Positions 1 through 13,181 of a DNA stretch of 64,000 nucleotides are shown one piece after another. Numbering within the stretch: position 1 is the stretch's first letter; each line of letters opens with the position of its first letter. A model generated the notes under the pieces. It worked only from the letters and a program-made list of their open reading frames with translations, was not told where the DNA came from and did no database searches. Source of the DNA: Adineta vaga (taxonomy: Eukaryota; Rotifera); contig CP075492.1 of NCBI GenBank assembly GCA_021613535.1, forward strand, positions 19,592,001-19,656,000, given 5' to 3'. The position numbers and the translations under genes are program-made.

Positions 1-1165
1 TATTGAGTCAAAAGGTTTAGCGATTGGAGATTTCAACAATGATACTTACTTGGACATTATTGTTTGTAATTACCGTTCTACACATATGAGTATTTTCCTT
101 GGCTACGGCGATGGTTCTTTTGCTGATGAACAAAAGTTTGTAATAGGAACTGGTACATGGTCTGTAGTTGTCGGTGATTTCAACTATGATAGTCGACTAG
201 ATATTATCGTCTCAAATTTTAGTATCAGTACTGTTTGTGTCTGTTTTGGCAATGGTGATGGATCATTTACCAATCCAACAGCATATGCATCCGGTGGAGC
301 TACATACTCTATAGCACTTGGTGATTTTAATCATGATAATCTGTCAGATATTGTCACTGCCAATTATGGCTCTCATGATATCAGTGTTCTTCTCGCAAAC
401 GATGATGGTATTCTTTCGAAGAAGATATCATACTCCATTGGATCATATCCACAATCAGTAGCTGTTGGTAAGTTCAATAATGATGATTATCTTGACCTTG
501 TGATTGCGAATTCTGGTGATAACAAAATCGCAGTATTTTTCGGATCTAATAACAAAGTTTTCATTAAAAAAACAACATTAATAACTGGTAATAATTCTCA
601 ACCAACATCATTCGTTATCGGTAATTTTAACAATGATAATTACATGGATATATGTGTTGCTAATTCGGGTACACACAATATTGGATGTTTTTTTGGTCGT
701 GAAAATATTTCATTTACAAATCAAACTATATATTCAACTGGTCCATTATCATCTCCATTCTCATTGGCTATTGGTGATTTTAATAATGATAGTTGCTTAG
801 ATATCGCTGTTGCCAATAAAGATGCTGATAATGTCGGTATTTTCTTAGGATTTGGAGATGGTACTTTTTCAAATCAAACAATTTATTCGACAGGTTATGA
901 TTCCGATCCATATTCTATTGCTATTGGATATTTTAACAATGATAATATCTTAGATATAATTGTTGCTAATTATCATTCCAATAGTGTAGGTATATTCTTA
1001 GGACAAGGTAATGGTATATTTAATAATCAAATCTCATTTCCAATACGCTACAATTCCAATCCATTTGCCATTAACGTCGGTGATTTCAATCGTGACAACA
1101 AACTTGATTTTGCTATAGCAAATGAAGGTGATGATAATTTAAATATATTTTTACAAACTTGTTAA
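1..1165 (+). CDS. VCBS/FG-GAP repeat protein, 5' end outside the window
   Basis: The frame is open from base 2 to a TAA at 1163-1165, so this is the 3' part of a larger gene (about 387 residues visible). It consists of roughly eight repeats of about 45 residues. Each carries a GDFNNDxxLDIxVAN core, with an Asp/Asn-rich loop that looks calcium-binding, followed by FLGxGxGxF. This is the VCBS/FG-GAP pattern of integrin-alpha-like beta-propellers. Such proteins are normally secreted or extracellular, and tandem FG-GAP proteins are common in bdelloid genomes (family knowledge). The signal peptide or any N-terminal domain must lie upstream of base 1. There is no transmembrane segment at the C terminus: the protein ends just after the last repeat with FLQTC. 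The ligand is unknown. Confidence 0.85.
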   Translation, partial: IESKGLAIGDFNNDTYLDIIVCNYRSTHMSIFLGYGDGSFADEQKFVIGTGTWSVVVGDFNYDSRLDIIVSNFSISTVCVCFGNGDGSFTNPTAYASGGATYSIALGDFNHDNLSDIVTANYGSHDISVLLANDDGILSKKISYSIGSYPQSVAVGKFNNDDYLDLVIANSGDNKIAVFFGSNNKVFIKKTTLITGNNSQPTSFVIGNFNNDNYMDICVANSGTHNIGCFFGRENISFTNQTIYSTGPLSSPFSLAIGDFNNDSCLDIAVANKDADNVGIFLGFGDGTFSNQTIYSTGYDSDPYSIAIGYFNNDNILDIIVANYHSNSVGIFLGQGNGIFNNQISFPIRYNSNPFAINVGDFNRDNKLDFAIANEGDDNLNIFLQTC

Positions 1166-3623
1166 TATTTTTATTTGAATATTTATATTTAATCTATTCT
1201 TATTTATTATTTATTTCTTTTTTAAAAATAACAAAATTTCATATGATTTGTATAATGTCTAATTTCGTACTTTTATCTTCAATAAACTTTACATTAAACT
1301 TATCTATAAACTAATCATCTCTTCATAGGGTGTGAGTGCTTTTCTCTTTTTTACACTCATCTTAATAAAATGAAATTTTTAAAAGAATATAAAGTACGTG
1401 AATATTGTTATTGAGGGTATGAGTATCGATGTTCATATAGTAAATGCTCAACATCACCACTTACACATTTTTTTCTTCGTCTAAAAGAAATATAGAGATA
1501 TGTCATGGATATAAAATAAATTCATATTTTTATTTTGAGATTTTATTATTATGATGGATGATGTTAAGTGAATTTATATGAACGTGTCATTTCTCATTTT
1601 TCATATTCTTTTTTATTAAAAGAAAAGTTTTAGAAACACAATATATTTTTAATATTTCTCATTTTCTCGTTATTGTTCAATGATAGATTATGGAACTATT
1701 AGTAATATATAAGATTATATATCATGATTGATCAGATAAGAAATATTTTTATAATTTTTCAAATATATTTTGTGTTGGATTATAAATAATATGATTTTTA
1801 ATTGGTGTTTCTAATCTTTTATATGTACTCATATATTAACAAAACATAAAATAAATAACAATCTATATAGATTTATATATTTAGTCGATTTATATTATTT
1901 CATCGATGAATAGAACAATTTTGGATAGTTTTAACAAAAATTATCATAAGAATTTAAAATACTACATGTACAATTTGCGATTCTACAAGAATTTAAAAAT
2001 TATATTAACTAAATCGATAATTATTCGAGATCATTGACAAATATTGTTAAACATTGTAAATTGATGTTTGATGGAAAACAAAAAGTGAACAAACAATTTC
2101 TGATCAATAAAATGACTATGTATTTTGTAGATATTTTCGTTGAATTTATAATATAATATGAGAGAATATATATATATGAACATTGAAGAGATTTGTTATA
2201 ACGACAATGAAATTATTTTGAAATTGTTTCACTTGGATTTTCTATAGTTTTTATATGAAATCGTATAGTGAAGATATTTACAAGTAATAAACGTATAGAG
2301 AAACAAAAATAATAATATCAGTGAAAACATTTAGTTTTACAAGAATAGAATGAACGAAGCAATTGTATTCAAATGAAATATCTTATACCTTCTTCTTGTT
2401 TGTCTACGATTGCACATTGCGTACCATTGTTGTACTGACTATAGATTCGAAGTTTTTCTGACAATCATGATCAATTGACCATATATACTAAAAATATATT
2501 TTTGTTAATATATAAAAAAGATTTACACGTTGTTCAACTGAATATTGATAATTGATGAATGAACAAATTCTATAATAATTAGAAGTTGAAGAAATCATTC
2601 ATATGACATTCAAGATTCGATACGATCAAAAAATGTAATACGTAACAATCATAGTAAGAAATCCTGAAATATCAATGCGTATGGAGATAAATTTTTATCA
2701 TAAATTTCATCTTAATTGAAAATAAAATAGATCATCATAGAATTGCCTTTTATCTTCATAATTTGTGGTCTGAAAACACCAACAATAGTCTTTCCAATAT
2801 CTATTTGAAATATAAATTCATCCATTATTATCTATTTTGAACACGTCAGTTGTTTGTACAGTTGATAGAAGTTATTCATCGACGAAACTTTTCAATGACA
2901 TTTCGTTGACGCTTAGAATTCATTGATATGTAAAATATCACTTTCAGAAAGATTCAATGTAATAGAAACAACGTTTCAGACAGCAAAGATAATTGTTGAG
3001 ATTGAAAATATTTTCAAAATAGATGGTATTAGTCATTTTTTTTTAAATTACGTAAATGTGCTTGAAGAACATATTAGAACAAAGATTTACTATCAATTTC
3101 ATACTATAAATGAATATGAATATTTGTTAGTTATATTTTGAACAATGCCGAAGTCTCTACGGGTTTTTCTATTCATCTCATTACACATAGTTTCAGATGA
3201 GAGAAGACTGTAATTCAATCGATGAAGTGGATCTACTGCCGAAACTAAACTATACATATTATATGATGGACAATGAAATTTTCTCTAAACATCGTATTAA
3301 ATTGTACGAGACTTTGCTACAAACAATACAGTTTTGTTCATGTCGATACTTTCTCGTACAAACCATATTAGCGAATTACAATAAAAATATTACCTTTTTA
3401 TAAAAAAAAAAGTCCTCGATTTGACGAGAAATTTCATGCGAGACATATATTAGGATATCTAATAAGAAAGATTAATTAATATAGAAAAATCATTTTTAAA
3501 CGAGAACATGAATTCTATTTTGTCAATCTCAAGTACGAAATATACGTCTTTGTTTAATTGTAGCGTAGAAGTAAATGACGAAAAATAGATTAAGAAAAGA
3601 AAAATAAATAATGATCTTTTGTT
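1166..3623. other. AT-rich intergenic stretch
   Basis: No convincing gene was seen. Two open frames at 2923-3141 and 3197-3403 (+) encode 72 and 68 residues without a recognisable motif. The second opens at ATG but has no supporting splice pattern. A short imperfect inverted repeat (TGTGAGTG near 1331, CACTCATC near 1353) resembles the G-rich palindromes noted elsewhere in the window. Confidence 0.5.
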
Positions 3624-6600
3624 CTATGATCGTCGTCTTTTGCAAATTCGAAAAAATGATTCTTTGAAAGTTTCTTTATAAGAATTCGACGGAATGACGA
3701 ATACAACAAAGATAAGTATCGATGGTGTGAATGAAATAAAATAAGCAGAAATATATAACCATGTATGATTAGATACATCTGTACATCCAGATAACAAAGA
3801 AATGATAAGACGTGGTAATGACAAAAGAAGTAGAATCGTAGGACTAATGATAAGTTGTTTATGTTCATTCCATTGTTCACGAATATGTTGTACATATGTT
3901 TGCCGTTTTTGAGCTTCTACTCGTCGTCGAGCACTTCCAATGATGATGAATAATGAAGAAACAAGATTTGCAATGAATGGACCAAGAAGATGAATGAACA
4001 AAGTGGTTGTATTATAATCTTGAATAGATTGAGGATAAGAAGTTACACACCAATTATAACTATCTATCACAATTTCTTCTGTAGTTTTTGTTTTATATTC
4101 AATTTCTTTTTGTTCTTTTATTTTACGTTTGAAAACTTGACGATATAATGGTTCATGAATAATTGTACTCATAATTAGAATTGGTAAGATGAATATAATC
4201 CATCGAGCAAATCTTTTACTTTTCTCTTTATCAAAATTCACTCCTTTGTAAACACTCATTGCACGTTCAAGTGCTATAAATGCATTGAGCCAAGCATCCC
4301 AATAGAAGAAAAGTTTAAGAATAGTCTCAATTGATTTACAACCAAATTGAACAATTGATAGATGAACAATTATATTCATTTGTGTAAGAACAACAAACCA
4401 AAACTTAATTATAAACATTGTTATTGTCAAAAGAGAAGTAATTGATGATGCAAAAAGATACAATCCACATCCAACTGTTCGTGTCTTTTGATTTTGAAAA
4501 GTTAAAATTGAACAAAGACTATTGATAATACTTACAACAAACATTATCACAGTCAATGCACCACTAATTTTGAGAAGAAGTGGTTGATCATGTAATGCCA
4601 TATTTCGATTAACTTCCAATCGTAAAATATCATCAAGTGTAAGACCAATACTTTTCACTTGAGTATTACATGGACCACCAACATAACAATAAGTTGAATT
4701 ATTAACTAAACAAAACATTTAAAGTTAAATAATCTCAAAATCTATATAAATTATTTGTATAGTCAAAAGTATTAATAATTCAAAAACTTGATTATTTATG
4801 TAATCTCAGAGTATTTTATTACATACTATACAAGGAAGAATATTGTTAAGAAAACAAAGAAAGTTTTTGCAATTCACAATTCATAAGGAATATATTTATT
4901 TATCTTAATATCAAAAACATGTCTAGAAGTATTTCAGAGTATGATATTCAAAAAAAAGAATATCATTCCACAATTGTTAACTTAGAATGAAAATAATATT
5001 GATAAAAACTTTTCTTTTTCACACGATTTTGATATATGACTGGGAATGTTAAGTAAAGAAGTATTTTCATCATTTGAAACCTTTATTGTATATTCTATAG
5101 AAGCGACTCATAATGATCATCTTTGATTGTAATTTCCATCAGCCATTTCACTTTCTCATTTCTTTTCTAATTTATTATCACTATATCAATGAACCAAGAA
5201 AAAAGGATGGCAGTGTAACATATTGATGATTTGAGTATTAGCCTAAATCATATCATCATAATAAAAGGTATGTACAGATCAATTATAGAAGCTAATTCAA
5301 AACTAGACTCACAAATGTGTCTTCTGTTCTGAGGAGATTAAATATAATTTTGTATGTGTTCAGTATTGATTACTTATCAAATGTTATTGATACTTACTGA
5401 TACGTTCGAGAGTAATATTTGTTGTACCATATAAGCTGATTGAGAAGGGTTTTGTAATTAATGAATCAAAAGTTGTCACAAGTAATATATATGTGATATC
5501 AGATCGAAGATAACGTGTATATTCTACTTCACCATTCGAATTATAACATGTGCTCACACCCCAATCCGAAATTAAATTTTGACTTGGATTTAATGCATCA
5601 AAATGATTTTTGTAAATATTTATTTCTATATTAAAACGTCTACTAGTTGAAATGACATAATATGCATCAATGGGTAAGGTCATTCGTAGAGTTTCATAGT
5701 AATAATATGAACGAAAACAAGTTTTATCATAGATTTGACTATTTGTTGTTAATTCCGATGAATAGTTCACATAATTAGCTGATGAAGCATCTATTCAGAA
5801 AAAATATTAGATTTTGATTTGAGATACAATTTAAATCAAAGATTCTTCAGAATTTGTGTTTCTCTAATACTACTACTACTAATCATAAAGATTACAGACA
5901 TTACTCACTTATACGTCGAAAATTGACACGATTTCTGCCAGCTATCTTGACCGAGAAGTCCCATGTTATATTTTGTGAACATGCTCTCACAAACAATATG
6001 TATCGAATTTTGCTTAGAAGTTCAACAGTAATTTTAGACTGATCAGATTTAAGACAGGCAACACTTTCTACGAGTAAATGTGCTGCTGGAATAAGTGGAT
6101 AAAAATCATGTTTATAGATACCAAATGGGATACTCATGTCCATCTTGTTTGTGTTAATAATATCATAAAAACCACTTTCAATTACTTCTATTTGTATTGC
6201 TTCATAATAATATCCGTTGGTTCTATCACAGCTCATAGGAAAATATATCTCATGATCTTTTGTCAATGTAGATGTGTATGTTGAATGAATATTTCGTTCG
6301 GGATCTTCAATACAAAATCTAACTATAAATCGAATATTCTCTTTAGTCATATTTATAACTCACTTCTACGTCCAAAACGAACTTTATTTGAACCGAATAT
6401 GATGATTGAAAATAGACCTGTTATATTTGGTTTATACGTTGTTACAATCAAGATATATTGCGTGTTGGCAAGAAGTTCAAGTGTGAATTTGAATTGATCT
6501 TTATTGCAACATTTGCCATACCATGCAATTAGGTTTTTTGTAGGATTGAATCGATCGAAACTATCTTTGTATAGATGCCCGTAAAGATCAATACTACTGT

Positions 6601-8023
6601 TAGCAGTGAGAGTGTAGGAATCGTTTTTACTAACAATGAATTCTATGAATTCATAATGATAATTTGATTCATTCAAATTAGTACGTGAAAATGTTTTATG
6701 ATTTTTTGTTAAGTTTGTTGAATATGTTAGTTGCATCGTGGGGGAAATATTCTCTTAATGAAAAAAAATGAATCATTATATAATAATGAATATCAACAAT
6801 ACTTACTACAAGATTCTTTCTGTAAATCAAATTTTTTAATTTGACTATTACCATCATAGATAAAAATATTTCCATAAATATCAAAGCTAAATGAATTTGG
6901 CGATACTAGTTTATCAGATTCTTCAACATTTCTACCACATCCAAGCAAACATCGAAAACCATTTGGTCCCGACGCAACAATACGTTTATTTGAAGTATCC
7001 AAAATGAAAAGATATCCGCCAGCATCTAATATAATTGAGTCTGGCTTACTGAGTGCAATTGTAATATCTGATGCACCTTTTCCTGCGACTGTTTGTCCAT
7101 TTTTTTCACCAAACGGAAATAGTTGAATTCGACCATTAAACCAATCCGCCACATATAAATCCAAATTTGTATCAACAAAGATTCCCTTAGGTAAGTGTAG
7201 TTCATCCGGAGCTGAACCCCCTTTGCCTGTGCCAGCTACAACGATCTTCCCCTTCTCATCGTCTAACCATGTTTTTACAACTATATGATTCATAAAATAT
7301 GTGCAATATAAATAATTATTAATATCGATAAAGAGACCAGAACATTCTATTGTAAACTTCATAATGTTAACAGAACTATTCGTACTTGGCTTCCATTTAA
7401 TAGTTCTACTAGTATTATATAAAGAAATATAAATTTGACGAATGTCGGAAACAAGTAACGCTCGTCGTGCCGACTCACTCAACCCTTGACTGTGGAGAAA
7501 AGGTTTTTTTATACTATCTAAACTAATATAAATTTCACCAATGTTGGAAACAAATATTGATACAAAGGGCGTCCAGTCTTCTTCATGGATTATCATGGGC
7601 TGAGTATTATTCTCATGCCAAACTAGAATTTGACGTTTTTCATTAGCAGCAACATAAATTGTATTGTTAGTATTAATAAATATTTTACCACCTTGCCTCC
7701 CCAATACATCTGAACCGAAGAAAGTGGTTGCATTTCTACTCCATTTTACTGTTGGACAGAATTTTGGTTGATTGAACGAAAGTGCTATACAATGAAAACA
7801 AGAAGTTTAGTGACAAAGTCGATAAATGTCGAAAATCAAATATAAATACGAAGATGATGAATACTTAAAAACTTTGCCTATCACAATCATTTAGTTTTAA
7901 TTCATTCTCTCATTCCAATCGAATGGTAGATAAGTCTGAACAGAAATGATTACCTGATATTCCATTGATGTGAATTAGCAGAAAAACAACAACCATAGAA
8001 AAATAATAATTTTTTATCAACAT
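3624..8023 (-). CDS. NHL propeller - three repeat domains - 7TM receptor (six exons)
   Basis: Inferred exons are 8023-7954, 7784-6807, 6753-6364, 6322-5909, 5790-5398 and 4705-3624. All junctions are GT-AG and the sum, 3327 nt, is an exact multiple of three (1108 residues). Exon 1 starts at ATG and encodes a hydrophobic signal peptide. Exon 2 is an NHL-repeat beta-propeller with FVDTNLDLYVADWFNGRIQ and similar blades. Exons 3-5 each encode one copy of a ~130-residue domain that ends in an R-R/I-S-like motif. They look like beta-sandwiches, perhaps PPC-like (inference). Exon 6 begins at NNSTYCYVGG and holds seven hydrophobic helices homologous to the receptor at 30 kb. The protein is probably a surface receptor with a large sensor ectodomain. 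The last intron (692 nt) is unusually long and could hide another exon. An ATG at 4718 lies in that intron and is not a real start. Confidence 0.75.
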
Positions 8024-9647
8024 ATTCAGTAGAATGTCTAAAGAAAAAATGACTTCATTCTTACCTTCTTCAATATTTATATCTCACTTTTCTTTGATTA
8101 TTGACAATATATATGTCTTTCTCTCTGTCGAGTGAAAAATAAAAGGTGAAAGATGAAGAATAGAAAGTTCAAAATCCTAAAATCGGTGTTCGTGCACACA
8201 ATAAATGCTTGACTGTCTCAATTAACTGAAAATTATTAAAAAAAACTCTAAGAATTTCAGAGAAAAATAGTCGTGCAGTTCGTATGGGTACTCGTTAGTG
8301 AATAAATATTCTCTTTTATCACGACTAAGTTCAATGATATTCTTTGTTTTTCTCTTGTATTCATAACAATCTTAAAATCAACATCAATTCTTGATTTGTA
8401 GTAGACAATACTTTTGAAGAATATTTAATATGAACACAAATATTTTCAGTAAATAAGAAAAGTCATAGAAATCTTTGATAGATGCAAATAAAATATTTGA
8501 AGAATAATTTTTCTTTTACATGTGAATATCACTGAATGAGCATGTTCTCTGTCCCTGGAAATTAGTATGGCATGATTTTTCATCGTTTTTTGCTTGAAAG
8601 TTATATTCTAATAATCATAAAAAAAAGATGAAATATTAGTATTATTTGAGACTATAGACTAAAAAGAAAATATATCCTTTGATTTATGGTGGATATTTTG
8701 TCCGTTTTAAAAGATTGACAATTGATCAATATTATTCTTGTGGAAAATATGATGAAGATCTTATTACATTCTTCGCCACTTACACATCATATTAAGTGAA
8801 TTTTATTTGCTTCAACTGGATGAATTGAAACAAAATGTTTTAGAAGTTTTGCGAAGCATCGGTGTTAGACGAGGGAAGGCAATAGAAAATTATTGCATTC
8901 ATACTAATTTGTAATAAGGAATGGAGAGAGAGAAAGGAGAGTTTTCTATATAAACTGAATAGATACAAATTTTGAATATGATCATATATTGAGGATGTGG
9001 TGTGGGTGCACCTGCCATATGTCACCCAAACCCACACCCACCCTTTCTCTGAAACACTGCAGCTGATTTAGATTATAGTGCAATAGCGCTCAGTGTTTAT
9101 TAAATCACTTTTTGAAAGTAAGTTAAAATGTTCTGAAAATTGAATTTAGAGATTTTGGATGATACTCTTTCGTTTAAGATTTAAAAGAAAGGGGTGAACA
9201 TTTTGAGAATGTAACTCTTGTAAATAATTCTCGATTTTTTCATGAATTGTCTCGTATATAAAATGATCATATAGCAAAAATATCATATGATACGAGGGAA
9301 AAAAAGACTTTATGAATAATAAAATACATCATCCGACTTCACTTTGCTTCAAATACTGTTTAAAGTAGATGCAGTCTTGCTTTCCCTTCTTTGATATAAC
9401 ACCATATTTTATCAGCAGATAGTGCTTTCAGTAATGACGGTAGAAAGTTTTTTGTTCTGTTTTTAATAATTATTAATGTTGTTTTATAGAAGGTAAATGA
9501 GAAGTACTTAAGAGCCTTCATATTCGAATATTCTTTTTATGTAAAAGGTATTTTCCTAATTATTTAGATAGGAAATTGCCTGTGAGAAAGTCTTTTTTCT
9601 TTTTCTACATAAATGAAACACATACATTACATATCATATTAAGTTAA
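8024..9647. other. Intergenic stretch with a G-rich palindrome
   Basis: No gene was recognised. A 65-residue minus-strand frame at 8840-9037 overlaps the G-rich palindrome and is treated as chance. The rest is AT-rich unique sequence. Confidence 0.5.
8995..9044. repeat. TGTGGG-type inverted repeat
   Basis: A GGTGTGGGTG tract is followed about 15 bases later by CCCAAACCCACACCCACCC on the same strand. The two arms could pair as an imperfect hairpin. The unit matches the TGTGGG telomere unit reported for bdelloids. Similar structures occur at 51771 and 60648. Confidence 0.55.
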
Positions 9648-10653
9648 ATGAACAAAACAATGTTACCAAATATTGTTTTTACGATCATTTCTATAATAAG
9701 TACTAGTCTTACAATACTAATCACTCTTTCTATTATAATTATTCTCTTCATTCATTTACGTCATAAACGTACTGCTGCAATTCTTCTGTCAACTAATACA
9801 TATGTGAATATATTCATATTTTCTATCGTACTTCTATCGGCAAATATTATTGTTCTTAAAAGAGATTTATTTGGTCGAGATATATTAACTAATCATGAAT
9901 TAACTGCTTGTCAATTTCAAGGTTTTTTAATCTATGAACGATTTGGTTGCTGTTACCTAAGTTTTGTTCTTCAAGCAGTCTTTCGATTATTAAAAGTTTT
10001 ATATCCAAAACGAATATTTTTTCAAGTATGTTTATTTATTATCAATAAAATGAGAATAAATAGATGTTGTACAAAGAGATCTTTCTTTCCTTTTTTACAT
10101 ATTTTAGTCATTTATATTCAATTTAATTTGTGTTATATCACAATGGATTTTATGTTTTCTCTTTGTTTTACCATCGTATCTATGGCGAGATTTATTTTAT
10201 TCATTCTATGAATTAGATTATTATTGTGGTATTCGTTATGAGAAATTATTTTATCTTTGGTATGTTATTTTAAATATATATGTATTACCTCTTGTTTATA
10301 TGACTATAATTTATATTCGATTAATTTATTTTATACGTTATAAAAATTTACAATTATTACAAACACAACGAGGACGAAGAGCACAACGTGATTATATTGT
10401 TACACGTCGTATTTTATTTACTATGGGTATTCTTGCTTTAGCAGGATTACCAAATGTAGGTTTAGTTTTTATGACACATATTAAGCCGAATTTATCAGGT
10501 GATTATTATATGTATCGAATTCAATGGATGGTTCCAAGTATAACAATGTTAACTATTAGTATAGGACTTATATTTATGACTCCACAATTAAAAGAGATTA
10601 TAATCAATTTAGGACGTCGAGAAAACCATGTTATACATAAATTAATTAATTAA
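9648..10653 (+). CDS. Seven-transmembrane receptor, rhodopsin-like, two exons
   Basis: Exons 9648-10025 and 10108-10653 are separated by an 82-nt intron (GTATGT...TTTTAG). Phase 0 is kept and the total of 924 nt gives 307 residues. Without the intron the frame hits an in-frame stop near 10210, so splicing is needed. The protein begins with a short extracellular N terminus and a long hydrophobic helix. It continues through TM2, a CQF cysteine at the start of TM3, an aromatic-rich TM4-TM5, a basic third loop with QRGRRAQRDY, and TM6-TM7 ending in MTPQLKE. Size and layout fit the large bdelloid family of short orphan GPCRs (family knowledge). The ligand cannot be told. There is no signal peptide and no ectodomain, unlike the two larger receptors in this window. 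The start is the first ATG after a stop-rich leader. Confidence 0.8.
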
Positions 10654-12678
10654 TTAAAGTTTCTAAATGAGTACTTCATGTATTTTGATTGTTATATTTT
10701 ACAAATGAATATATTGTTAGGTTAAGAGATGATCTCAGAGTCAACATACACTAATATGTCCTATTTGATTTGATATCTGTAATATTTCAATAATAGTCTG
10801 AAACAATTTATGTGTCTTTATGCACATCTTTGGCTTTTTTGAGGGTGTGGGTGAGGGTATGAGCATGATTGTTGAATGAAATTGATTTCACGAAGAAAAG
10901 AAAGACTGTTTTGTTTTCGAAAGTTAATAGATATTTTAGCAAAACCACTGGAACTCTTTCCTCATACATAAAGTTGTGAGATCAATTCGTCTCATTATTG
11001 GTAGATTCAGAAAATACTTGTCATTCGCGCAATCGAGGATTGAGTGAGCCGGCACGACGAGCTTTACTTGTCTTTTAGCGCCTTTTGTAATAAATCTTCT
11101 GGCATATTCATATTCAATATAAACATTTAATAAATCACAATTATCTCTTTCTTGAGGGTGTCAGTGGGTAAAGAGAATAACGTTAGTTTCATCCTCACCC
11201 TCACACAGTTTTTTAGAACTCACCATTCGTTTGAATATGAATCATGATCTGAGAGGACAGACAAAATTTCTTGCGTTTTATCTTACTGAAATATTTACTC
11301 ACCTTATATTTTGACTGAAAACTACATAATCAAACAACAGGTTTTTTTCTAGAAGGTATGTGAAGATGGGTGTGGGTGTGGGTCATTCCACTAAATTCAT
11401 TGACATCGATTTTGAACAGTCAAGAAGATAGGATGTAGTTTATAACATATCATCACTTACCACTTTGTCTGCCGGTCCATTGAGAAGCGGACGTCGATCA
11501 ATATAAATAGCCACAAGCGAAGGATTAGTAAAAATATAAGAAATGAAGAGTAAATGAACCAGTGACAGCTGTCGATGGTTTGGTAGAAATTCTCCCGAGC
11601 CTCTACTCATTCTACGAAGTTGTTAGTCATTTCGTTAAAGCTATACTGAACTACTTACTAGCATACAGAACTCATCATAGTTTAGCGTAAATTTTCTCAA
11701 GCCTTGGACGGTGATAGGAAACCGTTGATAGTTTCGTATAAATTTCACCAAACCATGAGGGAGTTACGGAAACATTGATAGTTTCGAAGAACCTCTGCCA
11801 AATCTTCATTCTCTGCACGGATACCTTGACAGTTTTTCATAAATCCTACGAAACCTTAGGCTCGTCTATGCAGCTATTGGTAGTTCGTAGAAATTACACC
11901 GAACCATCGATGCTACGGTGTAAAATCTCCTGAACTATCAATGATTTCATAAATCGCATAGAAAATCTTCAGATGGTTTTTGTCAACTGCCGAACCTTCT
12001 CGACCCTACTGTACTTAAAATCGTTCAGTGATAGTATGGAGAACCTTTCAGGTTCGATAAAACACCATTTGGTTTTACAGTGTATTGGAAGATATCGATT
12101 ATCCCATAGTCGATGAGGGTCATGAATCATCGCTAACAGGCGTGAGTCACAGCTCATTTTCGAGTATAAAAAGAGCTTGTTCGAAGCATTCATCCTTCAA
12201 TTCGATCAACTTTCTCGCATCAGTTTGGAACACAATGAACGTAGATCGATTTGATGTGATACTATTAAAGATCTCTTATAGTGTATGAAGAGAATCAGTT
12301 ATTTGTTCAACAGTCGCTTATAATATTGTTTTGTCTAACATAATCAAATTATATTGACATCATGATTTGTCCTGTTTTTTTATGACTAATTAATTATTTT
12401 GTTTCTCATGAATTGAGCGACTACAAAATTGCAAAAAATAAATGAAGAACAGATTAAAAACGACTGTGTTCACAGGGAAAGATGGTCGTTTTTCTATCAT
12501 AAATGCAGAATGAAACTTAGTAGCCTTTAATCATTAATTTTTTTACATACATAGTTTCTCAGACAATATTTTCATGCAAACCATTAAATCTTTCTTTTGT
12601 ATAGATTATTTACTTGCATCGTATATACATTTACAATAACAAGAGAAGTTATCTTATTCGTAAAATCGAACTTTCACA
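10654..12678. other. Intergenic stretch with G-rich tracts and a degenerate repeat
   Basis: No supported gene. It contains GAGGGTGTGGG-like tracts near 10843, 11156 and 11366. The one at 11156 is followed by CATCCTCACCCTCACAC and could fold back. A degenerate tandem repeat occupies about 11560-11990. Short open frames on both strands at 11969-12288 overlap each other and carry no motif. Confidence 0.5.
11560..11990. repeat. Degenerate tandem repeat, unit about 50-60 bp
   Basis: A block of roughly GATAGTTTCGTAAAAATTYC-CCGAACC recurs about seven or eight times with substitutions and small indels. Instances are near 11570, 11627, 11725, 11780, 11832, 11880 and 11937. The unit is too diverged for an exact period. 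It reads as an old satellite fragment rather than coding sequence. Confidence 0.45.
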
Positions 12679-12955
12679 ATGGCATCTACTATTGAATTTA
12701 ATAATAATGAATATGTATTATTGTTCAAATATTTTTTCATTTCTTAACATACTTTAGTTGTAGATGAGTGTACCAGTTTCTATATTGATACCAATCTCGA
12801 TTATAATGCTCCCAATTTCATTTTTACTACCGCAATATGTTGTTCAACAGAATGTTCAATGTATATATTGTGGACAAAAAAGTCAACCACCTGTAATTGA
12901 AAAAGAAGTAAAACATACCAATTCAGATATTCAAAGACGACATGAAAATGAATGA
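12679..12955 (+). CDS. Small putative membrane protein, two exons
   Basis: ATG at 12679 opens a 36-nt exon ending at GAATAT. A 49-nt intron (12715-12763, GTATTA...TTGTAG) joins it in phase 0 to 12764-12955, giving 75 residues in total. The second exon encodes a ~25-residue hydrophobic stretch (about residues 15-38), then a single CIYCG pair and a charged tail. The CxxC could bind metal as part of a dimer, but nothing proves it. The frame overlaps the next open frame (12942) by 14 nt, so the two could be parts of one frameshifted gene. No family was recognised. Confidence 0.35.
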
Positions 12956-13181
12956 ATTATTTGAAAAATTCGATACTGATAAACGTCATTTTTATCACAA
13001 TGAAAATATTTATTGCAATAATTATTCGCTGATTTCAATGTTCGATATTGCAGATGCAGAAATAAAACCATCATCTTTTTATGAATATCAAGATCAATTT
13101 TTAGATAATCTCATGGGAAAATGCTTCGACGATATTGATGAAGTCGTTCAATACTTAAAAGAAGGCATAAATTTAGTTTGA
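12942..13181 (+). CDS. Hypothetical short acidic protein
   Basis: A 79-residue frame starting ATGAAAATGAAT, rich in Asp, Glu and aromatic residues, with no membrane segment. It overlaps the end of the preceding small frame and may be its frameshifted continuation or a separate exon. No family was recognised. Coding status is uncertain. Confidence 0.25.
   Translation: MKMNELFEKFDTDKRHFYHNENIYCNNYSLISMFDIADAEIKPSSFYEYQDQFLDNLMGKCFDDIDEVVQYLKEGINLV

Noticed and set aside
4706-4718. ATG at 4718 as start of a separate 364-residue receptor
   Set aside because: It lies just upstream of a good acceptor (TTTGTTTAG). Phase and total length support joining to upstream exons.
8840-9037. 65-residue frame (-)
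   Set aside because: It begins within the telomere-like palindrome and has no protein-like features.
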